DNA of 60,528 bases from VRUE01 sp036524775 (GCA_036524775.1 DATDBO010000107.1:1-60528), one strand, 5' to 3'. Shown: positions 1 to 8,018, counted from the first letter of the stretch. The notes: a model not told the origin generated them from the sequence alone. A program made the numbers and translations.

Positions 1-76
1 TGACCAAGCAGATCAAGGACGCAGGGAGCGTGGCGTGCTCTGCACGCGAGCGACCGAGGACGCCGATATGCGCCGG

Positions 77-1759
77 TCAGGCGACCTTGAGCAGCTCGCG
101 GGCGTGGTGGTCGGCCCCCCCGTCGCCGCTCTCGCCGCCGAGCATGCGGCGGATCTCCTCGACCACGCTCTCGCCGTCGAGCCGCTCGACGGTCGCCGCG
201 GCGCGCTCGCCGCTGACGTCCTTCTCGAGGCGGAAGTGCGTCGTCGCCAGCGAGGCGACCTGCGGCAGGTGGGTGATGCAGAGGACCTGGCGGCCCTCGC
301 CGAGGGCGCGCAGCCGCTCGCCGACGACACGGGCGGTCTTGCCGCCGACGCCGGCGTCGATCTCGTCGAAGACGAGGATGCCCGCGCCGCTCGCCTCGCC
401 GAGTCCGCTCAGCGCCAGCATCACCCGTGAGAGCTCACCGCCGGAGGCAGCGTCGCGGAGAGGCGCCGGCGCCATCCCCGGATTGGGGGCGATGCGCAGC
501 TCGACGGTCTCCCGCCCGTGCGGCCCGAAACCGTCCGGGTGCGGCTCGAGCTCGACCTCGAGCGTGGCACCCGGCATCGCCAGGCCCTCGAGGTCGGCGG
601 CGACCCGCTCGCGCAGCGGCTCGGCGGCGCCGGCGCGACCCTTGCTCAGCCGTTTGCCCAGCTTCTCGCGCCGTCCTTCCGCCTCGGCGAGGGCGGCCTC
701 GGCCTCGGCGCCGCGCGTCTCGGCACCCTCCAGGCGCTCGATCTCGGCGCGGCAGCGCTCGGCGTGGGCCAGCACCGACTCGACGCTGCCGCCGTGCTTG
801 CGCTGCAGGCGGTCGATCGCATCGAGCCGCTCCTCGACCGAGGCGAGCCGGTCCGGATCGGCCTCGATGCCGTCGAGGTAGCCACGCAGCCCGCCCGCGA
901 TGTCACCCAGCTCGACCGTGAGGGCGCCGAGCCGCTCGGTCAGCGCATCGAGCTCGCCGTCGACGCCGTCGACCCCATGCAAGAGAGACTCGGCCGCGGC
1001 AAGCTCGCTCGCCGCCCCGCCGCCGTCCTCGTCCGCCCCGGCCGCCCCGGCCAAAGCCCCGAGCGCCGCCTCGCGCAGCCCCTCGGCATGGCGCAGCCGC
1101 TCACGCTCGGCAGCCAGATCCACCTCCTCGGCGGGATCGGGCGCAACCTCCTCGATCTCGGCGAGCTCGAAACGAAAGAGATCCAGGTCCCGCTCCCGAG
1201 ACCCGTCGCGCTCGCGCAACTCGGCCAGCTCCGCCGCCAGGCGCACGCACTCCCGGTGCGCCTCGCGGTAGCTCTCGCGCAGCTCGAGGTGCTCCACCCC
1301 CGCGAAGCCGTCGAGCACCTCCATCTGCGCCGAGGAGAGGGTCAGCTTGCGGTGCTCGTGCTGGCCGTAGAAGGCGAGCAGGCGACCGCCGAGCAGCTTC
1401 AAGTCGGCGGCCGAGGCGGCGCGACCGGCGAGGAAGGCCGAGGTCCGTCCCGAGGCCGATACCCGCCGGCCGAGCACGATCTCCTCGGCGCCCTCCGGCA
1501 GGCGCTCGGCCACCTCAGCCATCTCGGGCTCCCCCAGAAGGCCGGCCGGCAAGTCGAACACGCCCTCGACCCAGGCCTCCTCAGCCCCGGGCCGCACGAT
1601 CTGCGGCCGCGCCTTGCCGCCCATCAGCAAGTCGAGCGAGTGGGCGAGCACGGTCTTGCCGGCCCCGGTCTCTCCCGTGATCGCGTTCAGCCCCTCCCCC
1701 AGCCGCAGCTCGGCCCTCTCGATCAGCAGCAGGTTCTCGATGCGGAGCTCGCGGAGCAC
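77..1759 (-). CDS. recN: DNA repair protein RecN
   Basis: SMC-like ATPase of double-strand-break repair. The 560-residue product has the usual RecN length: a Walker A motif GETGAGKT at residues 29-36, a long charged central coiled coil, the signature SGGELSRVMLAL near 440 and Walker B VFDEIDAGVGG with its Asp near 465. I chose the GTG at 1759 because the protein then begins VLRELRIENLLL, the normal RecN start, with AGGGG just upstream. A much longer open frame runs upstream but is only a shadow of the exporter gene. The context tlyA-nadK-(MFS)-recN is typical of actinobacteria apart from the inserted exporter. Confidence 0.95.
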   Translation of the reverse strand: MLRELRIENLLLIERAELRLGEGLNAITGETGAGKTVLAHSLDLLMGGKARPQIVRPGAEEAWVEGVFDLPAGLLGEPEMAEVAERLPEGAEEIVLGRRVSASGRTSAFLAGRAASAADLKLLGGRLLAFYGQHEHRKLTLSSAQMEVLDGFAGVEHLELRESYREAHRECVRLAAELAELRERDGSRERDLDLFRFELAEIEEVAPDPAEEVDLAAERERLRHAEGLREAALGALAGAAGADEDGGGAASELAAAESLLHGVDGVDGELDALTERLGALTVELGDIAGGLRGYLDGIEADPDRLASVEERLDAIDRLQRKHGGSVESVLAHAERCRAEIERLEGAETRGAEAEAALAEAEGRREKLGKRLSKGRAGAAEPLRERVAADLEGLAMPGATLEVELEPHPDGFGPHGRETVELRIAPNPGMAPAPLRDAASGGELSRVMLALSGLGEASGAGILVFDEIDAGVGGKTARVVGERLRALGEGRQVLCITHLPQVASLATTHFRLEKDVSGERAAATVERLDGESVVEEIRRMLGGESGDGGADHHARELLKVA

Positions 1760-1794
1760 GGTCCCCTGTGTACCACCCGGCGCGGCGGGTGACC

Positions 1795-3318
1795 CTAGGC
1801 GGGGACGGGCTCCGCCTGCTCGGTCTCCGAGGGAGCTGTGACGAAGTCCTTGGCGCGGACGAGCGCGAAGCCGAGGGCGGCGCCGAGGAAGGCGACGATC
1901 GCCCCGATCAGGAGGATCTCGTTGAAGGCGCTCACGAAGGCGACCTTGGCGGCGGGGACGATCTCGGCCCGCTGCCCCGGCGGCGACGACGCCGCTGCCG
2001 CCCGGGTGCCGCCCGAAGCGACCGCTTCGGCCAGACCGTCCGGGGCGTTCGGCAGCAGGGTCGCCAGCTTCGAATCGACGCGAGACTGGAAGACGGCGCC
2101 GAGCGAGGCGACGCCGGTGGCGATGCCGACCTGGCGGAAGGTGGTGTTGATCCCCGACCCCATCCCCGACTTGGCTGCGGGGACGACCGCGATCGCAGCC
2201 TGGCCGATGCCGGGGTTGGTGATGCCGATGCCGATCCCCGCGACGAGGAAGCCGGGCAGGAGCGCCGAGATGCCGGAGCTCGCGTCCAGCCCGCGCATCA
2301 GCACCAGCCCCAGGCCGACCATTCCGAGCCCGAGGCCGACGAGGACCCGGATCGGCACGCGGTGGGAGAGTTTGCCCGCGATCGGCGAGGCGAGGAAGGA
2401 GAGGACGGTCAGCGGCAGGAAGTGCAGGCCGGTCTCCAGCGGCGAGTAGCCGAGCACGCCCTGCATGTAGATCGTCAGGTAGAGGAACATCGCGAACATC
2501 CCCGCCGAGAGGCCGAAGGCGACGGCCGAGACGCCGTTGAAGGCGGGCTTGCGGAAGAGGCCGAGGTCGAGCATCGGGTGGTCGCTGCGCGCCTCGATCG
2601 CGACGAAGGCGACGAGCAGCGCAACCGCGCCCGCCAGCGAGGCGACGATCGGCGCGCTCCCCCATCCCTCGGCGTTGCCCCGGATCAGGCCGAAGATGAG
2701 CAGGAAGAGCCCGCCGGAGAAGCTGAAGAGCCCCGGCAGGTCGATCCGCTGCGGGTCCTGGGCGGCGACGTTGGCGAGCCTGGCCTCGGTGAGAAGGATC
2801 GCCACGACGCCGATCGGGATGTTGACGAAGAAGATCCATTCCCAGCCGAAGTGCTCGGTGATCAGGCCGCCGACCAGCGGCCCGATCGCAACGGCGCCGC
2901 CGACCGTCGCCCCCCAGACGCCGAACGCGGTCGCCCGGTCGCGGCCGTGGAACTCCTGCCCGATCAGCGCCAGAGAGGTGGCGAACATCGCCGCGCCGCC
3001 GATCCCCTGCAGGCCGCGCGCCAGGTTGAGCAGGGTCGGGTCGCCGGAGATCCCGCAGAGGAACGAGGCGAAGGTGAAGACGGCGAAGCCGAGCGAGAAG
3101 ACGCGCCGGCGACCGAGGCGGTCGCCCAACGAGCCTGCGGTCAGCAGGCAGGCGGCGAGCATCAGCGAGTAAGCGTCGACGACCCACTGCAGGCTGGAGA
3201 GGCTCGCGTCGAGGTCGCGCTGGATGTCGGGCAGCGCGACGTTGACGACCGTGATGTCCAAGAGCAGCATGAACGTCGCGATCGAGATCAGGACGAGGGT
3301 CCACCACTTGCGCTCCAT
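1795..3318 (-). CDS. MFS multidrug exporter, DHA2 (EmrB/QacA) type, 14 TM
   Basis: Predicted proton-driven drug exporter of the inner membrane. The 507-residue protein starts with the DHA2 signature region (FMLLLDITVVNVALPDI, residues 16-32), carries the motif GDRLGRRRVF in the first cytoplasmic loop, and has about 14 hydrophobic segments followed by a short charged tail. It lies between nadK and recN, which normally adjoin each other in actinobacteria, so it is probably a lineage-specific insertion into the cluster. The substrate cannot be told from sequence. No regulator of the TetR or MarR type is next to it. Confidence 0.88.
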   Translation of the reverse strand: MERKWWTLVLISIATFMLLLDITVVNVALPDIQRDLDASLSSLQWVVDAYSLMLAACLLTAGSLGDRLGRRRVFSLGFAVFTFASFLCGISGDPTLLNLARGLQGIGGAAMFATSLALIGQEFHGRDRATAFGVWGATVGGAVAIGPLVGGLITEHFGWEWIFFVNIPIGVVAILLTEARLANVAAQDPQRIDLPGLFSFSGGLFLLIFGLIRGNAEGWGSAPIVASLAGAVALLVAFVAIEARSDHPMLDLGLFRKPAFNGVSAVAFGLSAGMFAMFLYLTIYMQGVLGYSPLETGLHFLPLTVLSFLASPIAGKLSHRVPIRVLVGLGLGMVGLGLVLMRGLDASSGISALLPGFLVAGIGIGITNPGIGQAAIAVVPAAKSGMGSGINTTFRQVGIATGVASLGAVFQSRVDSKLATLLPNAPDGLAEAVASGGTRAAAASSPPGQRAEIVPAAKVAFVSAFNEILLIGAIVAFLGAALGFALVRAKDFVTAPSETEQAEPVPA

Positions 3319-3351
3319 CGGCGCAAACCCTAGAGAGACGGCGAGGCCGCC

Positions 3352-4203
3352 CTACACAGCCAGGTGGCCGAACTTCTCGCGTATGCGCTGGTAGAAGCTC
3401 GTACCGGGCAGCTGGGCGAGGCGGCCGACGGCGTCGACGAAGCTCAGCTCGAGCGCCGCGCCCGACTCGAGGATGCCGGTGGGGGCGCCGTCGATCGCCA
3501 CGTCGACCGGCTCTCCGGCGCCGGCGTTGCCGACGTGGAGGACGTCGCCCGGCGCGACGACGAGGGCGCGCGCGGTGAGCGAGTGCGGAGCGACGTAGGA
3601 GACGACGTAGCCCTTCACGCCCCAGGCGAGGATCGGCCCCTGGTTGGCGAGGTTGTAGCCGGTCGAGCCGACCGGGGTGGCGGCGACGAGCCCATCGCAG
3701 CGGACGTGGCCGACCTCCTCGCCGGCGATCTTGTAGCTCAGCTCAGCGACGCGCTCGTGCGGCCGGCGGACGAGGCTGACGTCGTTGAGGGCGACGTGAG
3801 GGGTGCCGTTGACCTCGACCTCCAGCCCGGGCAGGTCGATCGTCTCTGTCTCGCCGGCGAACGCCCGCCGCATCCCCTCTTCGGCCTCGTCGCGCTCGAT
3901 CGCGGCGAGGAAGCCGACGGTGCCGAAGTTGACGCCGAAGACGGGCACGCCGGTGCGGGCGAAGTGGCGCAGCGCGTAGAGGATCGAGCCGTCTCCGCCG
4001 AGCACCAGGCAGAGGTCGGCCTGGTGGGGCAGGGAGTCGACGAGTTCGATCCCCTCGACAGAGCCGCCGTGCTTGGCGAGCTCCTCCGCCGTGGCGACCA
4101 GGCGCCACTCGGCGTCGCGCGCGGCGGCCACCGCCGACGCCACTGCCTCGCTCGTCGCCGGTGGGTGCGAGTGCGTGATCAGCGCAGCCAGGCGCTCGCT
4201 CAT
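3352..4203 (-). CDS. nadK: NAD kinase
   Basis: Phosphorylates NAD to NADP. The 283-residue length fits the family. The diagnostic GGDGS lies at residues 69-73, followed by the NDVSLVR segment and GLVAATPVGSTGYNLA (about 174-189), which binds substrate. The ATG overlaps the tlyA stop codon by four bases, so the two genes are probably translationally coupled. The tlyA-nadK order is conserved in actinobacteria. Confidence 0.95.
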   Translation of the reverse strand: MSERLAALITHSHPPATSEAVASAVAAARDAEWRLVATAEELAKHGGSVEGIELVDSLPHQADLCLVLGGDGSILYALRHFARTGVPVFGVNFGTVGFLAAIERDEAEEGMRRAFAGETETIDLPGLEVEVNGTPHVALNDVSLVRRPHERVAELSYKIAGEEVGHVRCDGLVAATPVGSTGYNLANQGPILAWGVKGYVVSYVAPHSLTARALVVAPGDVLHVGNAGAGEPVDVAIDGAPTGILESGAALELSFVDAVGRLAQLPGTSFYQRIREKFGHLAV

Positions 4204-5003
4204 GGCTCGACCGCCTCGATCGCCGCCTCCAGGTCGGTCAGGGGCTTGCCCTCACGGCCGCACCAGACGAAGGTCTCGCGGTTGCCCTTCGGGCCCGGCA
4301 GGCCTGAGGAGGCGAAGCCGCGCACCGCGAGGCCGAGCTCGGCCACGGCGCGGGCGACCGCGAGGATCGCCTCGCGGCGGTCGGCCGGGTCGCGGACCAC
4401 GCCCTTGCGCACCCGCTCGCGGCCGAGCTCGAACTGCGGCTTGACCATCGCCAGCACCTCGCCCTCCGGCTTCAAGCAGGAAGCGACGGCAGGCAGCACC
4501 TTGGCCAGCGAGATGAAGGAGACGTCGACCGTCGCCAGGTCGGGCGGGAAGGGCAGGTCCGCCGGCGAGAGACTGCGCGCGTTGATCCGCTCGAGCACGG
4601 TCACGCGCGGATCCTCCCTCATCCGCAGGTCGATCTGGCCGTAGGCGACATCGAGCGCGGCGACGCGCGCTGCACCGCGCTGCAGTAGGCAGTCGGTGAA
4701 GCCGCCGGTCGAGGCGCCGACGTCGAGGCAGTCGCGCCCCGAGAGGTCGATGCCGAGGGCGGCAATCGCGTTGTCGAGCTTGATGCCGCCGCGTGAGACG
4801 AACCGCAGCGCCTGCTCGACCAGCAGATCGGCCTCGGGGTCGACCAGCTGACTGGGTCGCAGCGCGACCGGGCCGTCCGGGCCGACGCGCACCTGGCCCG
4901 CGCGAACCGCTCCGGCAGCCGCCGTGCGCGACGGGAAGAGGCCGCGCTCGGCCAAGACGGCGTCTATTCGAGCTTTTCGTGCCTGCGAGCCTGCCATCGC
5001 CAC
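4200..5003 (-). CDS. tlyA: TlyA-family rRNA 2'-O-methyltransferase
   Basis: The family methylates 16S and 23S rRNA with SAM and was first annotated as hemolysin A. The 267-residue protein has an N-terminal S4 RNA-binding domain (residues 8-70, beginning RIDAVLAERGLFPSR) and a Rossmann methyltransferase with SAM motif CLDVGASTGGFTDCLL near residue 95. An alternative ATG lies two codons in. The next gene upstream in the ancestral order would be dxs, but dxs is now 21.7 kb away across an insertion zone. Confidence 0.93.
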   Translation of the reverse strand: MAMAGSQARKARIDAVLAERGLFPSRTAAAGAVRAGQVRVGPDGPVALRPSQLVDPEADLLVEQALRFVSRGGIKLDNAIAALGIDLSGRDCLDVGASTGGFTDCLLQRGAARVAALDVAYGQIDLRMREDPRVTVLERINARSLSPADLPFPPDLATVDVSFISLAKVLPAVASCLKPEGEVLAMVKPQFELGRERVRKGVVRDPADRREAILAVARAVAELGLAVRGFASSGLPGPKGNRETFVWCGREGKPLTDLEAAIEAVEP

Positions 5004-5290
5004 GCGGCAACGCTACAGCCGCCGAACGGCCGTCCAAAGAAAGCCTTGCAGGATGTTTAGGCACTCATTAGAATTGGGTAGAACAATCGCTTCCCCGGGT
5101 TGCTGAAGCGGAGCAGCAGCCGTCTGTGACCCGGCTCACACACAAATCGCACGTATGTTCGTATCTTGATTCAAGGATTCGCGAGAGAGGATCGATAAGG
5201 GCAAACAGACTTTTTGGTCGAGCCTGCGTCGCTCATATGGCGGTTGACTCCCATCGACTCGCCCCGCGGCACATAAGGGCTCACCTACCT
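5004..5290. other. Intergenic region upstream of tlyA
   Basis: No convincing gene. It holds a less GC-rich tract around 5055-5085 that could contain the tlyA promoter (minus strand, TTGTTC then TAAACAT, spacing not ideal), and a half-matching SOS-like box at 5149-5160 that I did not accept. The first copy of the dispersed repeat begins at about 5291. Confidence 0.5.
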
Positions 5291-5309
5291 CCCACGGATC
5301 CACATATAT

Positions 5310-5325
5310 AGAGATACATATCTCT
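5310..5325 (+). other. Perfect hairpin in repeat copy 1
   Basis: AGAGAT and ATCTCT pair exactly across an ACAT loop. The corresponding position in copy 3 is AGAGG/CCTCT, a compensatory change that suggests selection on RNA (or cruciform) structure. Confidence 0.75.
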
Positions 5326-5348
5326 CCTCCCTGTAGTAACCCCAGAAA

Positions 5349-5376
5349 CGCCTCGCCTTCCCGGCGGGGCGTTTTC
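5349..5376 (+). terminator. Rho-independent-like terminator in repeat copy 1
   Basis: A 9-bp GC stem (CGCCTCGCC with GGCGGGGCG, one T-G wobble) closes a five-base loop and is followed directly by TTTTCT on the plus strand. The minus strand has a poorer T run, so termination of plus-strand transcription is more likely. No plus-strand gene lies upstream, which is one reason to suspect a small RNA. Confidence 0.65.
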
Positions 5377-5432
5377 TGTTGTGGAGCCAAATTCAGCGTT
5401 TGCACCGCCTTTGAGCGGTAGCCGAAAAGGGC

Positions 5433-5456
5433 CGGTGCGCCAGTCGGTGCGCCAGT
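5433..5456. repeat. Tandem 12-bp repeat beside attL, possible integrase arm sites
   Basis: CGGTGCGCCAGT occurs twice in perfect tandem 50 bp inside copy 1. A related pair (GCGCCAGT twice, 11-bp period) sits inside the other end of the element at 13970-13991. Tandem short repeats flanking an attachment core are typical of arm-type binding sites of tyrosine integrases; that role is inferred. Confidence 0.55.
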
Positions 5457-5481
5457 TTTGCGGAGCGGGAGAATGCTGGTC

Positions 5482-5814
5482 ATGCCCGACGAGGTATGGC
5501 TGACGAAGAAAGAACTCGCCGAAGCCCTGAAGGTCTCGACCAGGACGATCGAGCGGGCCAAGCTCCCCTGCCTTGTGGTAGGCAGCCAGAACCGCTACCG
5601 GATGAGCGAGGTCGAGAAGGCGCTCAGATCCATGCCAGTCGCTTCCGACCGGATCGAGGTCGTTCTCACGCTCACGGAGGATGAGTACCGAGAACTCGGC
5701 GAGAGTCTCCAAGCAATTCGCGACCTCGGCCGACCCCTTTCCACGTCGAACACCGCGCTCATTCTGGAGTCCCTCACGTACCTCGCGAAACACGGAACGG
5801 CAGACGAAGGCTGA
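5482..5814 (+). CDS. Excisionase-like helix-turn-helix protein
   Basis: About 110 residues. The N-terminal half (VWLTKKELAEALKVSTRTIERA and then a wing with QNRYRM) is the MerR/excisionase-type HTH common in Xis proteins of integrative elements. The C-terminal 55 residues are not recognised. I prefer the ATG at 5482 because GGGAG lies 10 bases upstream; an ATG at 5473 is too close to it. The gene is next to the left attachment repeat and convergent with the integrase, which fits a recombination directionality factor. A second excisionase-like gene lies at 8285-8494. Confidence 0.7.
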   Translation: MPDEVWLTKKELAEALKVSTRTIERAKLPCLVVGSQNRYRMSEVEKALRSMPVASDRIEVVLTLTEDEYRELGESLQAIRDLGRPLSTSNTALILESLTYLAKHGTADEG

Positions 5815-5847
5815 CTGCCCACTCAAACGCGAGCTGGCCGGTACAGC

Positions 5848-7041
5848 TCAATGCACGGCCAGGTAGGCGTCCATGCGTTCGCGGACCTCATCGCGGCTGC
5901 CGGGAAGCAGGTGGCCGTAAACATCGAAGGTGGTCTGAATCTTCGAGTGGCCCATGAACTCCTGGATCGCCTTCGGGTTGGCCCCCGCGTCGATCAGCAG
6001 AGACGCGAACGTATGGCGGCAAAGATGCAGGCTGATTGGCTTGAGCAGGTCGGGCTTGCGGTCCTCGTCCTCGGCCGCCTCGTGCTCGCGCGTGTTTGCG
6101 GCCTTCCAGGCCCGCTTCGCTCGACCATCGACAGTCGAGGCGTAGAACGCCTGTCGAGTCGTGCGGCCAAAAACGAGGTCATCACCGCTGCGGCCCGTCT
6201 TTCGCAAATGCTGGTCCAGGTAGCCACGCAGGATCGTCAGCAACGGCACGCTCCGCCGCCCGGCCCGTGACTTCGGTTCGATCACGCCCTCCACTTGATC
6301 CCAACCGCGCTCCACCGCGATCAGGTTCGCCTCAAAGTCGATGTCGCGGGCGCGCAGGGCCTGTAGCTCGCCACGGCGCAACCCGGCGTAGAAGGCCGTT
6401 GCCCAAACCGGCCTGTCCTCTGCGTCGAGGGCAACGAGCAGCGCTGCGGCTTCCACCGGAGAGGCGATCCGCGCCGGGCGCTTGGAGTGTCCGTTTGGGA
6501 AGTCGATTCGCTCGGACGGGTTGTAAGCCAATTCGTCGCGATCGACTGCTCGGCGGTAGAACGCCTGGATCGGGTTGATGACGTTGCTAACAGTCCCCGG
6601 CGATAGGCCGTTTCCGAGCAGCTCGTCGGCAAGTGCCTGTAGGTCGCGACGGCGCACATCGGCAACCTTGACCCTTGCGACCGCCGACGGCTCGATGTGG
6701 ACTCGTAGGGCCATCTCGTAGGAGCGCGTCGTGCTCGGCTTGTAGCGCTCGCGGCCTTTGGGGCGCACAGTCCCCGTCGCCATGCCACGGACAAACCCCC
6801 GCAAAGCCTCGCCGAGCATGCGGCCATCGCGTAGCCCGGCAGACAGCGCTCCGCGATCCGCCGCCCGCTTCGCTTCGGCCCGCCACGACTTTGCCTCCGC
6901 TTCTCGCGCGAAGGTCTTACGGACCTTCTTCCCCTCGCGCGCTAGATAGATCGACGCCTCCCATCCGGCCTTGCAATTGCAGCGCCTTCCTTCGTGGGTT
7001 AGGCAACCTTTGGAGTGCCGCTTGCGGATGCCTTCCGCCAT
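5848..7041 (-). CDS. Tyrosine recombinase / phage-type integrase
   Basis: Site-specific recombinase expected to integrate and excise segment A. In 397 residues all catalytic positions are visible: Arg222 in GLRRGELQALR, Lys257, His339 and Arg342 in HLCRHTFASLL, His365 in MGHSKIQTT and the nucleophile Tyr375 in FDVYGHL. The N-terminus has a Cys-containing arm-binding-like segment and a SAM-like core-binding domain (about 70-175). Its ATG shares one base with the stop of the XRE gene upstream (TGATG). It lies about 0.5 kb from attL-like copy 1, the usual place for an integrase. Confidence 0.95.
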   Translation of the reverse strand: MAEGIRKRHSKGCLTHEGRRCNCKAGWEASIYLAREGKKVRKTFAREAEAKSWRAEAKRAADRGALSAGLRDGRMLGEALRGFVRGMATGTVRPKGRERYKPSTTRSYEMALRVHIEPSAVARVKVADVRRRDLQALADELLGNGLSPGTVSNVINPIQAFYRRAVDRDELAYNPSERIDFPNGHSKRPARIASPVEAAALLVALDAEDRPVWATAFYAGLRRGELQALRARDIDFEANLIAVERGWDQVEGVIEPKSRAGRRSVPLLTILRGYLDQHLRKTGRSGDDLVFGRTTRQAFYASTVDGRAKRAWKAANTREHEAAEDEDRKPDLLKPISLHLCRHTFASLLIDAGANPKAIQEFMGHSKIQTTFDVYGHLLPGSRDEVRERMDAYLAVH

Positions 7042-7304
7042 CAGCCCTCACCGCCCGTGAAGTGCCCCAGGCGCGTACTGCCGGGGTCCCAACCGATCCC
7101 ATCGAGCAAGTCGCTGGGGGGAATGTCCAACGAACCCGCGAGCTTGACCAGCGTGTCCACGCGACACATCCGTTCGCCGCGCTCGATTAGGCCGATGGCC
7201 GTTCGGTGCAGGGAGGCCATGACCGCCAACTCTTCCTGAGAGAGCTTGGCGCGCCTGCGGCAGTAGGCGAGATTCGCACCGAGCTGGTCTGCCACCGCCA
7301 TCAT
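7041..7304 (-). CDS. XRE-family HTH regulator (second of a tandem pair)
   Basis: 87 residues with a Cro/cI-type HTH (LSQEELAVMASLHRTAIGLIERGER, residues about 21-45) followed by a conserved LLDGIGW tail. It is a diverged duplicate of the gene directly upstream, with the same length and domain order. Both its start and its stop share one base with the neighbouring genes (TGATG), so it is co-translated with the integrase. Likely role: repressor of element genes. Confidence 0.85.
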   Translation of the reverse strand: MMAVADQLGANLAYCRRRAKLSQEELAVMASLHRTAIGLIERGERMCRVDTLVKLAGSLDIPPSDLLDGIGWDPGSTRLGHFTGGEG

Positions 7305-7579
7305 CAGCTCTCCCCAATCGAGAACTCACCGGGGCGGAAATCCCCCGGCTTCCAAGCCATGCCGTCCAGAAGGCTTCCCGGAGGCACCCCCAAAGCGCCC
7401 GCGAGCTTTACCACCGTGTCGATCCGTGCGAGTCGTATCCCCCGCTCCAACTGGCCGACCTCGGTGCGGTGGAGAGAGGCGCGAAAGCCGACCTCTTCCT
7501 GAGAGAGTTTGGCTCGGTCGCGGGCACGGACGAGGTTCTCGCCGAACACCTGGGCAATCTCGATGCCTGCCGCCACCAT
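7304..7579 (-). CDS. XRE-family HTH regulator (first of a tandem pair)
   Basis: 91 residues; the HTH core is LSQEEVGFRASLHRTEVGQLERG, then a PPGSLLDGMAW tail shared with the downstream paralogue. A third relative, broken by a frameshift, lies in the other accessory region at 58428-58728, where it also follows a small ORF behind the same conserved leader. It overlaps both neighbours by one base in the TGATG arrangement. Confidence 0.85.
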   Translation of the reverse strand: MVAAGIEIAQVFGENLVRARDRAKLSQEEVGFRASLHRTEVGQLERGIRLARIDTVVKLAGALGVPPGSLLDGMAWKPGDFRPGEFSIGES

Positions 7580-7938
7580 CAGGCCGCCCCCCTCGATCCT
7601 CCGACCTGCTCCAAGAGGTCAGACAGGGCCTCGTGCTCGGAGACGACGCGCTCGTGCTCGTTCGCGGCGTCAATCGTCTGCGCGAGGTCGCGCAGGATGG
7701 TCCGCACATCGTCGTCGGGAGCGATCACCAACTCGTCCAGCGCAACGAGCAGCCGCCCAAAGGCAGCCTCTTCGCGGCGCAGGCGAGTCGGATCGCCTAG
7801 CTGCTTCGGGTAGTTCGCCAACTCGTCCTGGATGCCGTCCTGTGCCATGCGGAAAACGCTGCGCAGAAAGCGGACTTGATCGGCCGTAATCGTGAGGGCA
7901 ACGACAGAGCCGCGACCCGTAGGGTTCTCGCTAGCCAT
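7579..7938 (-). CDS. Hypothetical helical protein behind conserved leader
   Basis: 119 residues, predicted mostly helical and acidic at the C-terminus. I do not recognise a family. A longer frame extends to 8283, but the ATG at 7938 is preceded by AAGGAGG, and that ribosome site lies in a small hairpin (7940-7955). The gene occupies the position that a different 97-residue protein takes in the second accessory region, behind the same leader. It is followed by XRE regulators in both places. Confidence 0.65.
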   Translation of the reverse strand: MASENPTGRGSVVALTITADQVRFLRSVFRMAQDGIQDELANYPKQLGDPTRLRREEAAFGRLLVALDELVIAPDDDVRTILRDLAQTIDAANEHERVVSEHEALSDLLEQVGGSRGAA

Positions 7939-7939
7939 G

Positions 7940-7955
7940 AGGAGCACTGCCTCCT
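7940..7955 (-). promoter_or_regulatory. Hairpin sequestering the Shine-Dalgarno
   Basis: On the minus strand AGGAG-GCAGTG-CTCCT pairs exactly and ends one base before the ATG at 7938, so the ribosome-binding GGAGG is in the stem. The same 16-base layout with a different loop (GCACTA) precedes the ATG at 58135 in the other accessory region. Confidence 0.7.
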
Positions 7956-7963
7956 TGTGGTCA

Positions 7964-7998
7964 GGCGGCCCGTCGTGTTCATAGCACGGCGGGTCGCC
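7964..7998 (-). ncRNA. Conserved leader hairpin, copy in segment A
   Basis: On the minus strand: GGCG-a-CCCG-c-CGTG, loop CTATGAA, CACG-a-CGGG-c-CGCC. Twelve base pairs with two single mismatches at fixed positions. The copy at 58077-58110 has the same helix lengths and mismatch positions, with a different loop (CGTAAA) and one changed mismatch (c-c instead of c-a). Conservation continues into the ribosome-binding hairpin although the downstream genes are unrelated. Probable cis-acting RNA; function unknown. Confidence 0.7.
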
Positions 7999-8018
7999 GC
8001 TTTTTGATTCTGATGGCG

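Larger units (their letters stand above)
5291..5383 (+). repeat. Dispersed repeat copy 1 (complete), attL-like
   Basis: A complete copy of a repeat family found four times in this window, always in this orientation. Order: ACGGA; a perfect hairpin AGAGAT-ACAT-ATCTCT (5310-5325); the C-rich linker CCTCCCTGTAGTAACCCC; then a GC stem (5349-5357 with 5363-5371) followed by TTTTCT, which looks like an intrinsic terminator. Compared with copy 3, the hairpin keeps its pairing through an A-T to G-C exchange. Bases 5321-5383 recur at 14085-14147 with two mismatches by my count, bracketing the integrase-bearing segment. Confidence 0.8.

Noticed and set aside
77..3307. 1076-residue open frame spanning recN and the exporter
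   Set aside because: Only the last 560 codons are RecN; the rest is a GC-rich shadow of the exporter in another frame.
1768..3333. Long plus-strand frames opposite the exporter, dxs (26793-28751), alaS (42727-44751) and aspS (48788-50968)
   Set aside because: Repetitive Arg/Asp/Gly/Ala-rich translations typical of antisense shadows in high-GC DNA; the minus-strand genes are unmistakable.
5055..5085. CIRCE-like sequence TTAGGCACTC
   Set aside because: An extra G breaks the half-site and there is no matching GAGTGCTAA nearby.
5149..5160. SOS/LexA-like box GCACGTATGTTC
   Set aside because: One half-site is mismatched and no SOS gene starts beside it; recN is far away.
5281..5561. Short frames through the repeats encoding phrases such as TENAPPGRRGVSGVTTGRR
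   Set aside because: They exist because the DNA repeat is conserved, not a protein; flanks differ between copies and no ribosome site precedes them.
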